Origin: Pseudomonadota bacterium
Lineage (GTDB): Bacteria > Pseudomonadota > Gammaproteobacteria > Burkholderiales > Rhodocyclaceae
DNA: 33,366 nt
Reading direction: 5' to 3'
NCBI GenBank assembly: GCA_029780075.1
Contig: JAKOZI010000045.1
Coordinates: forward strand, 1 to 33,366
The notes beneath the pieces were generated by a model. That model saw only the letters and a program-made list of their open reading frames with translations. It was not told the DNA's origin and ran no database searches. Each line of letters starts with the position of its first letter. Position 1 is the stretch's first letter. This document shows, piece by piece, positions 1 to 9,282 of this stretch. The translations under genes and the position numbers were made by a program.

Positions 1-66
1 TACGAGCTCAATTCCAAGGTGGTTTCGACTTCGGATCAGATGCTGGCGCGTCTGACACAGTTGTAG
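1..66 (+). CDS. flgG: FlgG, distal rod protein (C-terminal end only)
   Basis: Only the last 21 codons lie in the window, ending at TAG (64-66). The visible tail reads YELNSKVVSTSDQML followed by ARLTQL. This is the typical C-terminal signature of flagellar rod/hook proteins, in which the terminal helix packs into the axial structure. FlgG forms the distal rod that passes through the P and L rings encoded just downstream. The gap to flgH is 7 bp, so the genes are in one operon. The identity rests on this short tail plus the gene order flgG-flgH-flgI, which is standard in proteobacteria. Confidence 0.85.
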   Translation, partial: YELNSKVVSTSDQMLARLTQL

Positions 67-73
67 GCAGCGC

Positions 74-757
74 ATGAAGATCGCATCAATTCTGAACCGC
101 ATGCTGCCGGGACTGGTGGTGCTGCTGGCGGCAGCGTGTACCACGGTGCCGCCGACCAATGTTCATCAACCGATGAGTGCGCGCCCCGCACACCGGCCCG
201 ATGCACTAGCCGCCAGTCTCGCGGCGACTGGCAGCATTTATCAGGCCGGTACATCGCGAACCCTGTTCGAAGATCGACGCGCTCGTTATGTGGGCGACAC
301 GATTACGGTGACGATTACCGAAAACACGTCCGCGGCGACCAAGTCGAACAGCAACGTCGCCAAGACCGGCAGCATCAGCGCGTCGCTCGGACCAAACCTC
401 AACCTGCCCGGCAAGTTGCTCACCGAGTTGAAGGCCAACAGCAGCAACACCGCTGCCGGCAAAGGTGATGCGGCAGCCAACAACGTCTTTACCGGGACCA
501 TCACGGTGACGGTCATCGAGGTGCTGCCCAACGGCAATCTGCTGGTTTCTGGCGAGAAGCAGGTGGCGATTGGCCATGGTCAGGAGTACATCCGACTCTC
601 CGGAATCGTCAATCCGTACTTCGTCAATGCCGCCAATACCATTGCTTCCTCGCAGATTGCGGATGCGCGTATCGAATACAAGGAAAGTGGAGCGATCAGC
701 GAAGCGCAGGTCATGGGCTGGCTGGCACGATTCTTTCTTACCTTCCTGCCATTCTGA
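74..757 (+). CDS. flgH: FlgH, flagellar L-ring lipoprotein
   Basis: This 227-residue protein forms the outer-membrane L ring around the distal rod. The N-terminus is a lipoprotein signal: a short basic start, a hydrophobic stretch, then the lipobox LLAAAC with the lipidated cysteine at about residue 22. The FlgH core follows, with LFEDRRARYVGDTITVTITE at about residues 64-83, and the segment GNLLVSGEKQVAIGHGQEYI with the closing Gly/Phe-rich C-terminus typical of the family. Length is normal for FlgH. It starts at ATG 74, 7 bp after flgG, and is followed 12 bp later by flgI. The L ring is assembled with the FlgI P ring, and FlgJ opens the cell wall for the rod. Confidence 0.96.
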   Translation: MKIASILNRMLPGLVVLLAAACTTVPPTNVHQPMSARPAHRPDALAASLAATGSIYQAGTSRTLFEDRRARYVGDTITVTITENTSAATKSNSNVAKTGSISASLGPNLNLPGKLLTELKANSSNTAAGKGDAAANNVFTGTITVTVIEVLPNGNLLVSGEKQVAIGHGQEYIRLSGIVNPYFVNAANTIASSQIADARIEYKESGAISEAQVMGWLARFFLTFLPF

Positions 758-769
758 GGAGGAGAGGCC

Positions 770-1909
770 ATGGCCCGGATCATCTACCTGCAGGCTGGCA
801 AATTGCTGGGTCGTACGGCAATTGTTGCCGGTCTGGCCATAGCCCTGCTCGGCAGTGGCCAGGCCGCAGCCGAACGGCTCAAGGACCTCGCCTCGGTCCA
901 GGGGGTGCGCAACAACCAGCTCGTCGGCTACGGTCTGGTGGTCGGTCTCGATGGTTCGGGAGACCAGACGACGCAGACCCCGTTTACCACGCAAAGCATC
1001 ATCAACATGCTGGCGCAACTCGGGACAACGCTACCAACGACCCAGTCGCTGCAGCTCAAGAACGTTGCCGCGGTAATGGTGACGGCCAATTTGCCGCCGT
1101 TCGCGAGAACTGGCCAGCAGATCGACATTACCGTGTCGTCGATGGGCAATGCCAAGAGCCTGCGTGGTGGAACACTGGTCATGACCCCGCTGAAAGGTGC
1201 CGACGGCCAAATTTATGCCCAGGCGCAGGGGAATCTGCTGGTTGGTGGCGCGGGGGCAGCGTCCGCCGGGAGCAAGGTGGTGGTCAACCATCTCCTGGCG
1301 GGCCGGGTAGTCGGAGGAGCCACCGTTGAGCGCGAGGTTCCCACAGCGCTGGGGCAGGGGCCATTCATCCACTACGAGATGGCAAGCACCGACTTCGGGA
1401 CCACACAGCGGGTCGTCGAAGCGATCAATCGCGAAATTGGTCCGGGTACGGCACAGGCCATTGACGGGCGGCTGGTTCGCGTTGCCGCTCCCGAGGATGC
1501 GAACAGCCGGGTGGCTTTCCTGGGACGACTCGAAAGCCTGGAAGTGCGTCCGACCAAGACGGTGGCCAAAGTGATCATCAACCCGCGCACGGGATCGGTG
1601 GTGATGAATCAAACGGTGACCATCGATTCCTGCGCCGTCGCGCACGGCAATCTTTCGGTGATCATCAATACCGAGCAGAAGGTCAGTCAGCCCAACGCAC
1701 TGGCTGGCGGACAGACGGTGACCACGACGCAGAGCGAGATCGATATCAAACAGGGTGGTGGTTCGTTGATCCAGTTGAAGGCGGGTGTCAATCTCGCCGA
1801 AGTGGTCAAAGCGATCAATGCCTTGGGTGCCGGACCGCAGGATCTGCTGTCCATCCTGCAATCAATGAAGGCAGCAGGCGCGTTGCGCGCCGAACTTGAA
1901 ATCATCTGA
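770..1909 (+). CDS. flgI: FlgI, flagellar P-ring protein
   Basis: This 379-residue protein forms the periplasmic P ring, the peptidoglycan-level bushing of the rod. A cleavable Sec signal occupies about residues 1-33, ending near [12 protein letters not shown]. The mature start carries the family hallmark [20 protein letters not shown] and then GLDGSGDQT. The C-terminal region keeps [20 protein letters not shown] and ends in AELEII, as is usual for FlgI. A strong ribosome site (GAGGAGGAGAGG) lies just before ATG 770. Length matches the family. It lies between flgH and flgJ in the standard order. A single cysteine in [13 protein letters not shown] sits in a conserved beta segment. Confidence 0.97.
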   Translation: MARIIYLQAGKLLGRTAIVAGLAIALLGSGQAAAERLKDLASVQGVRNNQLVGYGLVVGLDGSGDQTTQTPFTTQSIINMLAQLGTTLPTTQSLQLKNVAAVMVTANLPPFARTGQQIDITVSSMGNAKSLRGGTLVMTPLKGADGQIYAQAQGNLLVGGAGAASAGSKVVVNHLLAGRVVGGATVEREVPTALGQGPFIHYEMASTDFGTTQRVVEAINREIGPGTAQAIDGRLVRVAAPEDANSRVAFLGRLESLEVRPTKTVAKVIINPRTGSVVMNQTVTIDSCAVAHGNLSVIINTEQKVSQPNALAGGQTVTTTQSEIDIKQGGGSLIQLKAGVNLAEVVKAINALGAGPQDLLSILQSMKAAGALRAELEII

Positions 1910-1948
1910 GCCAATGCCAGACGGCTTACCAGGAGCGATCAAGCGAGC

Positions 1949-2866
1949 ATGAAATCCACCGAACTCGGCGTGCAGCGCCTGGCCATCGATCCGGCCGCCG
2001 CCGTCGATCTGCGTGCCAAACTGAGACAGGATCCTCAGACCGGAGTCAAGCAGGCGGCGCAGCAGTTCGAGGGCATGCTGCTCAATCTGATGTTGAAAAG
2101 CATGCGCGAGGCGAGCTCGGGTGGCGGTCTGCTGGACAGCGAGCAGAGCCGGTTCTTTACCGCCATCGGCGATCAGCAACTGGCGCAGGGACTGGCCGCA
2201 CAAGCGCCACTGGGCTTTGCCGGATTGATCGAGAAGCAACTGAGCCGGCAGATGACCGCTGGCACCGGCGGCGCAGCCAGTTCGACGCTAGATGCGCTGC
2301 AGCAGTCGTTGTTGTCGCAGTATACGGCTCGTCTGCCGGCAACACCGCCTGCGGCTGGCGGTGCTCCGGCCGCGGCGAGCACCGCCGGTGCCTCACCCGG
2401 CGCGCGCAGTTTTGTCGACCGCGTCTGGCCGCATGCCACCGAGGCGGCGGCGGTGACCGGAGTGCCCGCTCATTTTCTTGTTGCGCACTCGGCACTGGAG
2501 AGTGGCTGGGGAAAACACGAGATTCGGGCAGCCGATGGTTCGCCCAGCTTCAACCTCTTTGGTGTCAAGGCCGGACGCAGCTGGTCGGGGCCCAGCGTTG
2601 AAGTGCAGACCACCGAGTTCGTCAATGGCGAGGCCCGACCGGTACGCGCCAGGTTCCGTGTCTATGCTTCGTATTCCGAGGCGTTTCGTGACTATGGCAC
2701 GCTGCTGAGCAAGAATCCCCGCTTTTCCGGGATCATCGGTCAACAGGATGGCACGCAGTTTGCTCGTTCCTTGCAGCAGGCCGGCTACGCGACTGACCCG
2801 ATGTACGCTGACAAACTGGCGCGCATCATCAACGGCAAGGCTTTGCGGCAGGCTCTGGCGGCCTAG
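1949..2866 (+). CDS. flgJ: FlgJ, rod scaffold with peptidoglycan hydrolase domain
   Basis: This 305-residue two-domain protein has an N-terminal rod-binding/scaffold part (about residues 1-100), with the characteristic AAQQFEGMLLNLMLKSMREA. After a low-complexity Ala/Pro/Gly linker (about 125-152) comes a glucosaminidase-fold domain. Its catalytic glutamate is visible in AHSALESGWGKHE (about E184), and a C-terminal YADKLARIINGKALRQAL repeat-like helix is typical of this lysozyme family. FlgJ caps the growing rod in the periplasm and cuts peptidoglycan for it. The gap to flgI is 39 bp. The fused, dual-domain form is the usual one in beta- and gammaproteobacteria. Confidence 0.95.
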   Translation: MKSTELGVQRLAIDPAAAVDLRAKLRQDPQTGVKQAAQQFEGMLLNLMLKSMREASSGGGLLDSEQSRFFTAIGDQQLAQGLAAQAPLGFAGLIEKQLSRQMTAGTGGAASSTLDALQQSLLSQYTARLPATPPAAGGAPAAASTAGASPGARSFVDRVWPHATEAAAVTGVPAHFLVAHSALESGWGKHEIRAADGSPSFNLFGVKAGRSWSGPSVEVQTTEFVNGEARPVRARFRVYASYSEAFRDYGTLLSKNPRFSGIIGQQDGTQFARSLQQAGYATDPMYADKLARIINGKALRQALAA

Positions 2867-2968
2867 GGGGGTGGCGTTCCTGGCGCCATGACTCGATATA
2901 TTTGCTTTCGGAACTCCAGTTCTTGCCGCGGCTGCCGTTGATAGCGTAAACAACGAGGAATTTAGCAC

Positions 2969-5047
2969 ATGGGCTCAGGAATCATCGGCACCGGTGTCAG
3001 CGGTTTGCACGCTGCTCAGTTCGGGCTGCAAACGACCGAACACAATATTGCCAACGCCAATACCCCCGGCTACACCCGCCAACGGACGATTCAGGCGAGC
3101 AATCCGGGTTTGCTGACCGGTGCCGGTTTTCTCGGACAAGGCACGCGGGTTGCGACGATTGAACGTGTCTATAGTCGTTTCATGACCGAGCAGGTCGATC
3201 GCTCGCAGAGCAGCGTCAGCCAACTCGACAGCTACTACGCGCAGATCAAACAGATCGACAATATGCTGGGTGACGCCAGTGCCGGTCTGGCGCCGGCGCT
3301 GCAGGAGTTCTTCAGCAGTGTCGACCAGGTTGCGGCAAATCCTTCCCAATTGGCGACCCGCCAGAGCATGGTCTCGACGGCGCAGGCGCTTAGCGCACGC
3401 TATCAGGCACTGGGCGATCAACTGGCGCAGATGAACGACAGCATCAATGGCGAGATTACCGGCAGCGTCGCCGAGATCAATTCGTACGCTGAACAGATCG
3501 CCACGCTGAATCAGCAAATCGGTGTCGCCGAAGCCTCGACCGGTCAGCCCGCCAACGATCTGCAGGATAGCCGGGATCAATTGGTGTTCGAGCTGAACAA
3601 ACGCATCAAGACCACAACGACGCGCAATGACGATGGCAGCTACAATGTCTTCATCGGCAGTGGCCAGCAACTGGTCGTCGGTTCTCATGTTATGAGTATT
3701 GCGACGACACCCTCGTCCAGTAATCCTTCGCACCTGCAGGTTGGTTTGAAGACGGCGGTGGGTGTTCAGGAACTGCCAGAGGCCATGATCAAAGGGGGCA
3801 GTCTGGGTGGTTTGCTGGCGTTCCGGAGCGAATCGCTGGATCGGGCCAGCAACGAACTCGGTCGTAACGCCGTGTCGCTGGCTTTGACCTTCAATGCACA
3901 GAGTGCACTCGGTCAGGACCTGCTCGGGCAATCGCAACTCACGGCTGCGCCGACAAGTTTTACACCGGAGTTCTTTTCAGTTTCCGCGCCGGTGGTGACC
4001 GGCAGCAGCACCAACCCGCCTGGCAGTCCGGCGGTTATCGCCGAGTTCATTACTCCGCCGCCGTTCAACGGCAACTTCTATACCGACCTTGGCAGCAGCG
4101 ACTACCGTCTCAGTTCGGACGGGAGCAAGGTCACGCTGGAACGTTTGTCCGACGGGACGAAATGGAGCGGGGTGGACCTTGCTGCGATCAATACGCAGCT
4201 GGCGGGAGACCCACAGGGATTTGCTCTCGATCCATCACCGACCCTGTTGGCCGGATCGAGCTATCTGATCCAGCCGACCCACGACGCCGCTCGCAAGATC
4301 TCGGTCAATCCGGTGCTGGCTGCGGATCCGCGCTTGATCCCGGCGGCAGGGCCCTTGCGCACCGCGGCCGGAACGAGCAATACCGGTGCGGCAACGATTT
4401 CCGCCGGCAGCGTGGGGCCAGGCTATGCAGGGGCAGTCGAGCCGGGGTTTCCGGCGGCTGCAGACAAGTTGCCGCTGACGCTGATCTATCAGGGCGGTGC
4501 GGGACAGACGCTGCAGAACTTTCCGCCGGGCGCGCGAGTGTCGATCAATGGCGCCGCTCCGACAACGATTACCGCGCGCACGGATACCATCCCATACACC
4601 AGTGGCGCAAGTATTACCTTGGTGGGTCCGGCTGCCGGCACGCCGCCCAGCGGATTCACTTTCGCCATCAGCGGCCGGCCGAATAGCGGCGATACGTTTG
4701 TCATCGGGCGCAATAGCGCGGCGACTGCCGACGGACGCAATGCGCTCGCACTTGGCCAGCTTCAGACGCAGGACACGATGTCTGGAAAAACCGCATCGTT
4801 CCAGGAAGCCTACGCGCAGTTGGTCAGCGAAATCGGCAACAAGACACGTCAGGTACAGGTGACCGGAGAGGCGCAGCAGACCCTGCTTGAGCAGGCCCAG
4901 AGTAGCCGGGATTCACTGTCGGGGGTCAACCTGGACGAGGAGGCAGCCAATCTGATCCGCTATCAGCAGGCCTATCAGGCATCGGCCAAGGCCATGCAGA
5001 TTGGCGCCAGTCTTTTTGACACCATTTTGCAGATCGCCGCCGGCTAA
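2969..5047 (+). CDS. flgK: FlgK, hook-filament junction protein 1 (HAP1)
   Basis: This protein has 692 residues. The N-terminus shows the axial-protein signature GVSGLHAAQFGLQTTEHNIA followed by NANTPGYTRQR, and the C-terminus the partner helix SGVNLDEEAANLIRYQQAYQ followed by ASAKAM. FlgK forms the first junction layer between hook and filament. The protein is longer than the roughly 550 residues of enteric FlgK, and the extra length is a Ser/Gly/Thr/Pro-rich surface region at about residues 330-580. A 102 bp gap precedes it, and GAGGAATTTAGCAC sits before ATG 2969. The gap and its position suggest a late-gene promoter, but I found no convincing sigma-28 or sigma-54 site there. It is followed by flgL. 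Confidence 0.96.
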   Translation: MGSGIIGTGVSGLHAAQFGLQTTEHNIANANTPGYTRQRTIQASNPGLLTGAGFLGQGTRVATIERVYSRFMTEQVDRSQSSVSQLDSYYAQIKQIDNMLGDASAGLAPALQEFFSSVDQVAANPSQLATRQSMVSTAQALSARYQALGDQLAQMNDSINGEITGSVAEINSYAEQIATLNQQIGVAEASTGQPANDLQDSRDQLVFELNKRIKTTTTRNDDGSYNVFIGSGQQLVVGSHVMSIATTPSSSNPSHLQVGLKTAVGVQELPEAMIKGGSLGGLLAFRSESLDRASNELGRNAVSLALTFNAQSALGQDLLGQSQLTAAPTSFTPEFFSVSAPVVTGSSTNPPGSPAVIAEFITPPPFNGNFYTDLGSSDYRLSSDGSKVTLERLSDGTKWSGVDLAAINTQLAGDPQGFALDPSPTLLAGSSYLIQPTHDAARKISVNPVLAADPRLIPAAGPLRTAAGTSNTGAATISAGSVGPGYAGAVEPGFPAAADKLPLTLIYQGGAGQTLQNFPPGARVSINGAAPTTITARTDTIPYTSGASITLVGPAAGTPPSGFTFAISGRPNSGDTFVIGRNSAATADGRNALALGQLQTQDTMSGKTASFQEAYAQLVSEIGNKTRQVQVTGEAQQTLLEQAQSSRDSLSGVNLDEEAANLIRYQQAYQASAKAMQIGASLFDTILQIAAG

Positions 5048-5057
5048 GGAGACTGGG

Positions 5058-6380
5058 ATGCGTATCAGTACCAATCAGATCTACGGTAGCGGTGTGCTCG
5101 GCATCGAGCGGAACCAGAATCAGGTCGTCAGGCTGCAGAACCAGATGTCGAGCGGGCGTCGCATGCTGACTCCGGCGGACGATCCGGTGGCTGCTGCCCA
5201 AGTCCTGGCGGTGACCCAGGCCCGCGAGGTGGCGTTACAGTACGCGAACAATCAAGGCGACGCGACCGACCGCCTTGGCCTGGTCGACAGCCAACTCAAC
5301 GCCCTCACCGACTTGCTCCAGAGCGTCCGCAGCCGGACGGTCCAGGCCGCCAACACGATCCTCACCGACAGCGACCGGCAGGCAATTGCCATGGAGCTGG
5401 AGCAACACTTTGACCAGATGCTCGGCATTGCCAATAGTCGCAGTGCAGAGGGAGACTATCTGTTTTCGGGCTACCAGGGCGGCACGACACCGTTTGCACG
5501 CAGCGCGGGTGCCGGGTCTGAGACCAGCATCAGCTATTTTGGCGATGATGGCCAGCGCTTGCTGCAGGTGGCGTCGTCACAGCAGATGGCGAGCAACATC
5601 GCCGGTAGCGATCTGTTCATGAACATTCCTCAGGGCAACGGCAGTTTCGCCACGGCGGCCAGTGGCAACGGTCCTGGCCTTCCGAATCAGGGATCAGGGG
5701 TGATCGAGGCGGGGTCAGTGCTCGATCCGCAGAAATGGCAAAGCGCCTTGAGTTCCGACTTCGCCTGGCAGGGTACGGGTAATCGTCAGTTGCAGATCGT
5801 CTTCTCGTCGGTCGCCGGTGTCCGCAGTTATCAGTTATTCGACGCCTCGACGCCGGACTCTTCGGGCGCCGACTTGCCGCGCAAGCCAGTTGGCGCCGTA
5901 CTGCCGTTTACGCCAGGACAGGCCATCCCGTTGCTGACCACTTCGGCCGATTTCGGTGCGCAAGTGGTGATTACCGGTTCGCCTGCGGATGGCGACAGTT
6001 TTGCGATTACCCCGAGTACCAACAAGAGTGTGTTTCAGACCGTACAGGAAATGATCGAGTTGCTGCGTGCGCCAGTGACTTCCGGTAACGCAAGAACAGC
6101 GTTTTCCGGCGAGTTGCAGGCCCACCTGAGCAACCTTGATCAAGCGTTGGTCAATGTGGGCCGCGTCCAGGCGACAGTGGGTGCGCGCATGCAGGTCCTG
6201 GACGGACTCGCCAATAACGCCACGGCGGTCGACATTCAGTACCAGCAGACCCTGTCGGACCTGCAGGATCTCGATTACGCAGCAGCGATCGCCGATTTTA
6301 CCCGCCAACAGGTCAGCCTTGAGGCCGCACAGAAGTCCTTTGTGGCGATCAGCGGCCTGAGCCTGTTCAAGTACATCTGA
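5058..6380 (+). CDS. flgL: FlgL, hook-filament junction protein 3 (HAP3)
   Basis: This 440-residue protein starts at ATG 5058, chosen because AAGGAG lies 8 bp upstream and because MRISTNQIYGSGV is the standard FlgL/flagellin start. An in-frame extension upstream would run into flgK. The flagellin-type N domain (NQNQVVRLQNQMSSGRRMLT, then PADDPVAAAQ) and C domain (VNVGRVQATVGARMQVLDGL, ending QKSFVAISGLSLFKYI) flank a variable middle of about residues 150-330 that makes it longer than enteric FlgL. FlgL forms the junction layer onto which filament subunits are added. It sits 10 bp after flgK and is clearly co-transcribed. Confidence 0.96.
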   Translation: MRISTNQIYGSGVLGIERNQNQVVRLQNQMSSGRRMLTPADDPVAAAQVLAVTQAREVALQYANNQGDATDRLGLVDSQLNALTDLLQSVRSRTVQAANTILTDSDRQAIAMELEQHFDQMLGIANSRSAEGDYLFSGYQGGTTPFARSAGAGSETSISYFGDDGQRLLQVASSQQMASNIAGSDLFMNIPQGNGSFATAASGNGPGLPNQGSGVIEAGSVLDPQKWQSALSSDFAWQGTGNRQLQIVFSSVAGVRSYQLFDASTPDSSGADLPRKPVGAVLPFTPGQAIPLLTTSADFGAQVVITGSPADGDSFAITPSTNKSVFQTVQEMIELLRAPVTSGNARTAFSGELQAHLSNLDQALVNVGRVQATVGARMQVLDGLANNATAVDIQYQQTLSDLQDLDYAAAIADFTRQQVSLEAAQKSFVAISGLSLFKYI

Positions 6381-6388
6381 ACCACGCC

Positions 6389-6928
6389 ATGGCGATGCGC
6401 GTCTTCAGCACCCTCGCTGTGCTGGTGCTGGTGAGTGCCTGCGGCACTATCGACTGGAAGGTTCCGCCGAGTGCCGAAAATGACGGGGTTGATCATACCT
6501 TCACCCAGTCGCCGAATCCGACCCTGAGCCGGAAGCCGGTCCAGGCGGTCGCTCTGGTCGGTGCTGCGGGATATGCGGTTGGTGAATATGCAAGCAACGC
6601 AGCCTATCTCGGTTTTGGCGCTGCGGCGGCGGTGGCGGCGTATGTTGTTTACGATCCTTTGGCGCCGAACTGGACGATTGAGGAAAAGATCCTGGACGGT
6701 GAGAGCTATCGCCTGTCGATGCGTGCGAAGAGCTTTCGTGTTGGCGGTGATGGCGAGCCGGGACTGATTCTACGGCGCCGGGCACTGCAACTGCAGCGCG
6801 AGCGGGGTTTCCCCGCCTACCGGGTCTTGGAATATTCCGAAGGTATCGAATCCAGTACGCCCTTCACCCATCGCTACGCCGAAGGCGTCATTCAACTCGT
6901 TCGCGCCGAGCCGGCCAAGAAGCCCTAA
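6389..6928 (+). CDS. Uncharacterised lipoprotein at the end of the flg operon
   Basis: This 179-residue protein has a lipoprotein signal (hydrophobic stretch ending in LVSAC, cysteine at about residue 18). A polar segment follows, then a Gly/Ala-rich hydrophobic stretch at about residues 50-90 (VALVGAAGYAVGEYASNAAY and onward), which could be a second membrane-embedded helical pair of glycine-zipper type. Then comes a soluble C-terminal part with YDPLAPNWTIEEKILDGESY. I do not recognise a named family. It begins 8 bp after flgL (ATG 6389; ATG 6395 is an alternative start), so it is very probably co-transcribed with the hook-junction genes. Its stop overlaps the fliR stop tail to tail by 4 bp. 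A role in the envelope near the flagellum is inference from position only. Confidence 0.8.
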   Translation: MAMRVFSTLAVLVLVSACGTIDWKVPPSAENDGVDHTFTQSPNPTLSRKPVQAVALVGAAGYAVGEYASNAAYLGFGAAAAVAAYVVYDPLAPNWTIEEKILDGESYRLSMRAKSFRVGGDGEPGLILRRRALQLQRERGFPAYRVLEYSEGIESSTPFTHRYAEGVIQLVRAEPAKKP

Positions 6929-7710
6929 CCGGAACGCGCTGCAAATGGTCCGAGCATGGTCTGAAGTCCGTACTCGAACAACTGTTGCAGAGGTGTTCCG
7001 AGATATGCAAGACCAAAGATCAGGCCGGAGAATCCGAGCGCGATGGTCAGCGGGAAGCCGATCGCCATCAGGTTGAGTTGCGGCGCGGCGCGGCTGAGTA
7101 CGGCGAGCGCAAGGTTGCTGATCATCAGTGCGACAAGCACCGGCAGGGCGAGGAGTAGCCCCGAGGAAAAGACGACCGCGCCGGCGCTTGCCAGAATCCA
7201 CCAGGCGTCGGCTTGTGGGCTGAAGACACCGATAGGCAGCACTGTGAAGCTGTGCGCCAAGGTGGCAATGACCATCAAGTGGCCATTGATGGCCATGAAC
7301 ACCAGCAAGGCCAGCAATCCCAGGAATTCCGAAATCACCGCCGTCTGACCGGCGGTCTGCGGGTCGTAGGCGCTGGCAAACCCCAGCCCCATCTGCAGGC
7401 TGATGAGATTGCCTGCCATGTCGACCGCGGTGAACACCAGGCGCATGGCAAAACCCATGGCCAATCCGACGACAAGCTGTTGGGCGAGCAACAGGAGCCC
7501 GGCCCCTGACCCCGGGTCAAGCGACGGCATCGGTGGCAGTCCCGGGGCGATGGCGAAGGTGATCGCCAGGCCGAGTATCAGCCGGATGCGAGTCGGCAGT
7601 GCTGGATTGTTGAATGGTGGAGCCGCGCTCAGCAGGGCGAGGACGCGTGCCAGAGGGAACAGGAAGGCCACTACCCAGGCGTTGATCTCGGCGGCGGTGA
7701 CGTTGATCAT
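6925..7710 (-). CDS. fliR: FliR, flagellar type III export gate protein
   Basis: This 261-residue integral membrane protein of the export gate (FliPQR complex) has about six hydrophobic segments. The N-terminus reads MINVTAAEINAWVVAFLFPL, typical of FliR, with LARVLALLSAAPPFNN just after. I placed the start at ATG 7710, because the longer in-frame alternative starting at 7761 would lie inside fliQ and add non-homologous residues. The gap to fliQ is 7 bp. It is the last gene of the minus-strand fli operon and converges on the lipoprotein gene, sharing the bases CTAA at the two stops. Confidence 0.95.
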   Translation of the reverse strand: MINVTAAEINAWVVAFLFPLARVLALLSAAPPFNNPALPTRIRLILGLAITFAIAPGLPPMPSLDPGSGAGLLLLAQQLVVGLAMGFAMRLVFTAVDMAGNLISLQMGLGFASAYDPQTAGQTAVISEFLGLLALLVFMAINGHLMVIATLAHSFTVLPIGVFSPQADAWWILASAGAVVFSSGLLLALPVLVALMISNLALAVLSRAAPQLNLMAIGFPLTIALGFSGLIFGLAYLGTPLQQLFEYGLQTMLGPFAARSG

Positions 7711-7717
7711 CGCGCAC

Positions 7718-7987
7718 TCAGCCGACGAGCAGCGGAATGCTCTCGAACAGCCGACGGACATACTCGACCATGAGTTGCAGCATCCAGGGGCCGGCCAGAA
7801 GGAGTACCAGGAACATGCCTACCAGCTTGGGGATGAAGGCGAGGGTCTGTTCGTTGATCTGGGTCGCCGCCTGAAAGACGCTGACGATCAGGCCGATCAC
7901 CAGTGCTGCCAGCAGCAGTGGGGCGGACAGCAGCAGGGTCATTTCAACTGCTTGCCGCCCGATATCCATGACGATTTCGGGAGTCAC
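7718..7987 (-). CDS. fliQ: FliQ, flagellar type III export gate protein
   Basis: This 89-residue protein has two hydrophobic helices: [20 protein letters not shown] at about residues 16-35, and [20 protein letters not shown] further on. The segment [20 protein letters not shown] between them is the clear FliQ signature. FliQ packs with FliP and FliR to form the helical entry gate of the export channel. The start is GTG at 7987, overlapping the fliP stop in the arrangement GTGA, which indicates translational coupling. Length is exactly that of the family. Confidence 0.96.
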   Translation of the reverse strand: MTPEIVMDIGRQAVEMTLLLSAPLLLAALVIGLIVSVFQAATQINEQTLAFIPKLVGMFLVLLLAGPWMLQLMVEYVRRLFESIPLLVG

Positions 7988-8736
7988 GCGGCGAAGCTCG
8001 CGACCAGCGATCCAAGCAGCAAATTCCAGCCATCGACAAGCACGAAGAGCATCAGCTTGAAGGGCAGGGCCACCATGACCGGCGACATCATCATCATTCC
8101 CATCGACATCAGCGCGCTGGCCACCACCATGTCCACGATCAGGAAGGGGATGAAGATGATGAAGCCAATCTGAAAGGCCGTCTTCAATTCGCTGGTGACG
8201 AAAGCCGGGATCAGCAGGCGCATTGGAATGTCATCGGTAGACTGAAATTTCGGGGATGCGGCCATGCGGGCGAACAAGGCGATGTCGGCCTCGCGTGTCT
8301 GCTTGAGCATGAACTTGCGCAGTGGCACGGCACCTCGCTCGACGGCCTGGATGTAGGTAATCCGGTCCTCCGACAAGGGCAGATAAGCCTCGGTGTAGAT
8401 GGTGTCGAGTACCGGCGACATGATGAAGAACGTGAGGAACAGCGAGAGGCCCAGCAGTACCTGGTTTGGTGGCGAATTCTGTGTGCCCAGCGCGGCCCGT
8501 AGCAGTGACAGAACGATGATGATGCGCGTGAAGCTGGTCATCATCAACAGCGCTGCCGGGATGAACGTCAGCGCGGTCAGCGTCAGCAGGCTCTGGATCG
8601 ACAAGCTGTAGGTCTGGCTTCCGGCCGCGCCAGGAGTACTGGTGACCATCGGTAACCCACCCGTTTGCGCCCAGGCCGCCAACGGGCAGAGCAATGCGAA
8701 CAGAACGAGGAAGCTGGCGGCCTTAGCTGCCTTCAT
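7984..8736 (-). CDS. fliP: FliP, flagellar type III export gate protein
   Basis: This 250-residue export gate protein has a cleavable signal peptide (about residues 1-23, ending AAWAQ). FliP family blocks follow: [20 protein letters not shown], then [20 protein letters not shown] and [15 protein letters not shown] periplasmic loop contains [18 protein letters not shown], and the C-terminal membrane hairpin includes [20 protein letters not shown]. FliP pentamers form the export pore with FliQ and FliR. The start ATG 8736 overlaps the end of fliO by 14 bp. Length and motif order are normal. Confidence 0.97.
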   Translation of the reverse strand: MKAAKAASFLVLFALLCPLAAWAQTGGLPMVTSTPGAAGSQTYSLSIQSLLTLTALTFIPAALLMMTSFTRIIIVLSLLRAALGTQNSPPNQVLLGLSLFLTFFIMSPVLDTIYTEAYLPLSEDRITYIQAVERGAVPLRKFMLKQTREADIALFARMAASPKFQSTDDIPMRLLIPAFVTSELKTAFQIGFIIFIPFLIVDMVVASALMSMGMMMMSPVMVALPFKLMLFVLVDGWNLLLGSLVASFAA

Positions 8737-9175
8737 TCTTGCGCTCGGTAATCTGCTTCAGCCATTGTGCGAAATGCCGTTCGCCATCACTCCCGGGCTT
8801 CAGTTCTCCTTTTGGCAGCGTGTGCAGGGTGCGGATTTGGCCTGGCACGAGACCCACAACGATCCACGTATCATCGATTTCGACGAGTACGATGCGCTCC
8901 CGCGGGCCAATCATCAGGCCACCCACGACGCGTAAGGGGCCGTTGCTGCCAAAGCCGCGACCGCCATTGAGCCGTCGCAGAAAAAAGGCCGCAAGCAACA
9001 GAATGCCGATGACCAATGCCAGCCCAAGAACGGTCTGCAGGAGCGTGTTTGCTGAAACACCCGGGGTTTCGGTGGCCGCCGCCTGCGCAAGAGCGCCGCT
9101 CGGCAACATCGCAAACAGCAAACCGCACGCTTTACCGGTGCCGTCGGACAGGATGGAGGGTACGTGTCGAATCAA
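8723..9175 (-). CDS. fliO: FliO, assembly factor of the flagellar export gate
   Basis: The protein has up to 150 residues. An apparent signal or first hydrophobic stretch ([16 protein letters not shown], about residues 17-32) is followed by a single transmembrane helix ([20 protein letters not shown]). The small cytoplasmic FliO domain follows, with [20 protein letters not shown] and a tail ending WLKQITERK. FliO helps FliP oligomerise. The start is uncertain: the reading frame offers TTG 9175 without an obvious ribosome site, and no ATG lies further upstream, so a shorter product beginning inside the hydrophobic stretch is possible. The order fliN-fliO-fliP supports the identity. The 107 bp gap to fliN is wide for this operon. 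Confidence 0.85.
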   Translation of the reverse strand: MIRHVPSILSDGTGKACGLLFAMLPSGALAQAAATETPGVSANTLLQTVLGLALVIGILLLAAFFLRRLNGGRGFGSNGPLRVVGGLMIGPRERIVLVEIDDTWIVVGLVPGQIRTLHTLPKGELKPGSDGERHFAQWLKQITERKNEGS

Positions 9176-9282
9176 GAGGGTTGGCCGGACGTGGATGCTG
9201 ACGACTATCTTAAGGCAAGCATGGCGAAGGTCAAAACGTTGCGCGCGAACAGCGTGTGTGCAGGTGTGGAAGGCTGCCGTGC

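Noticed and set aside
2867-2968. Possible late flagellar promoter upstream of flgK (GCCGTTGATA, and a GG-N10-GC at TGGCGTTCCTGGCGCC)
   Set aside because: The sigma-28-like match lacks a TAAA box at the right distance, and the sigma-54-like site has no TTGC element. Too weak to annotate.
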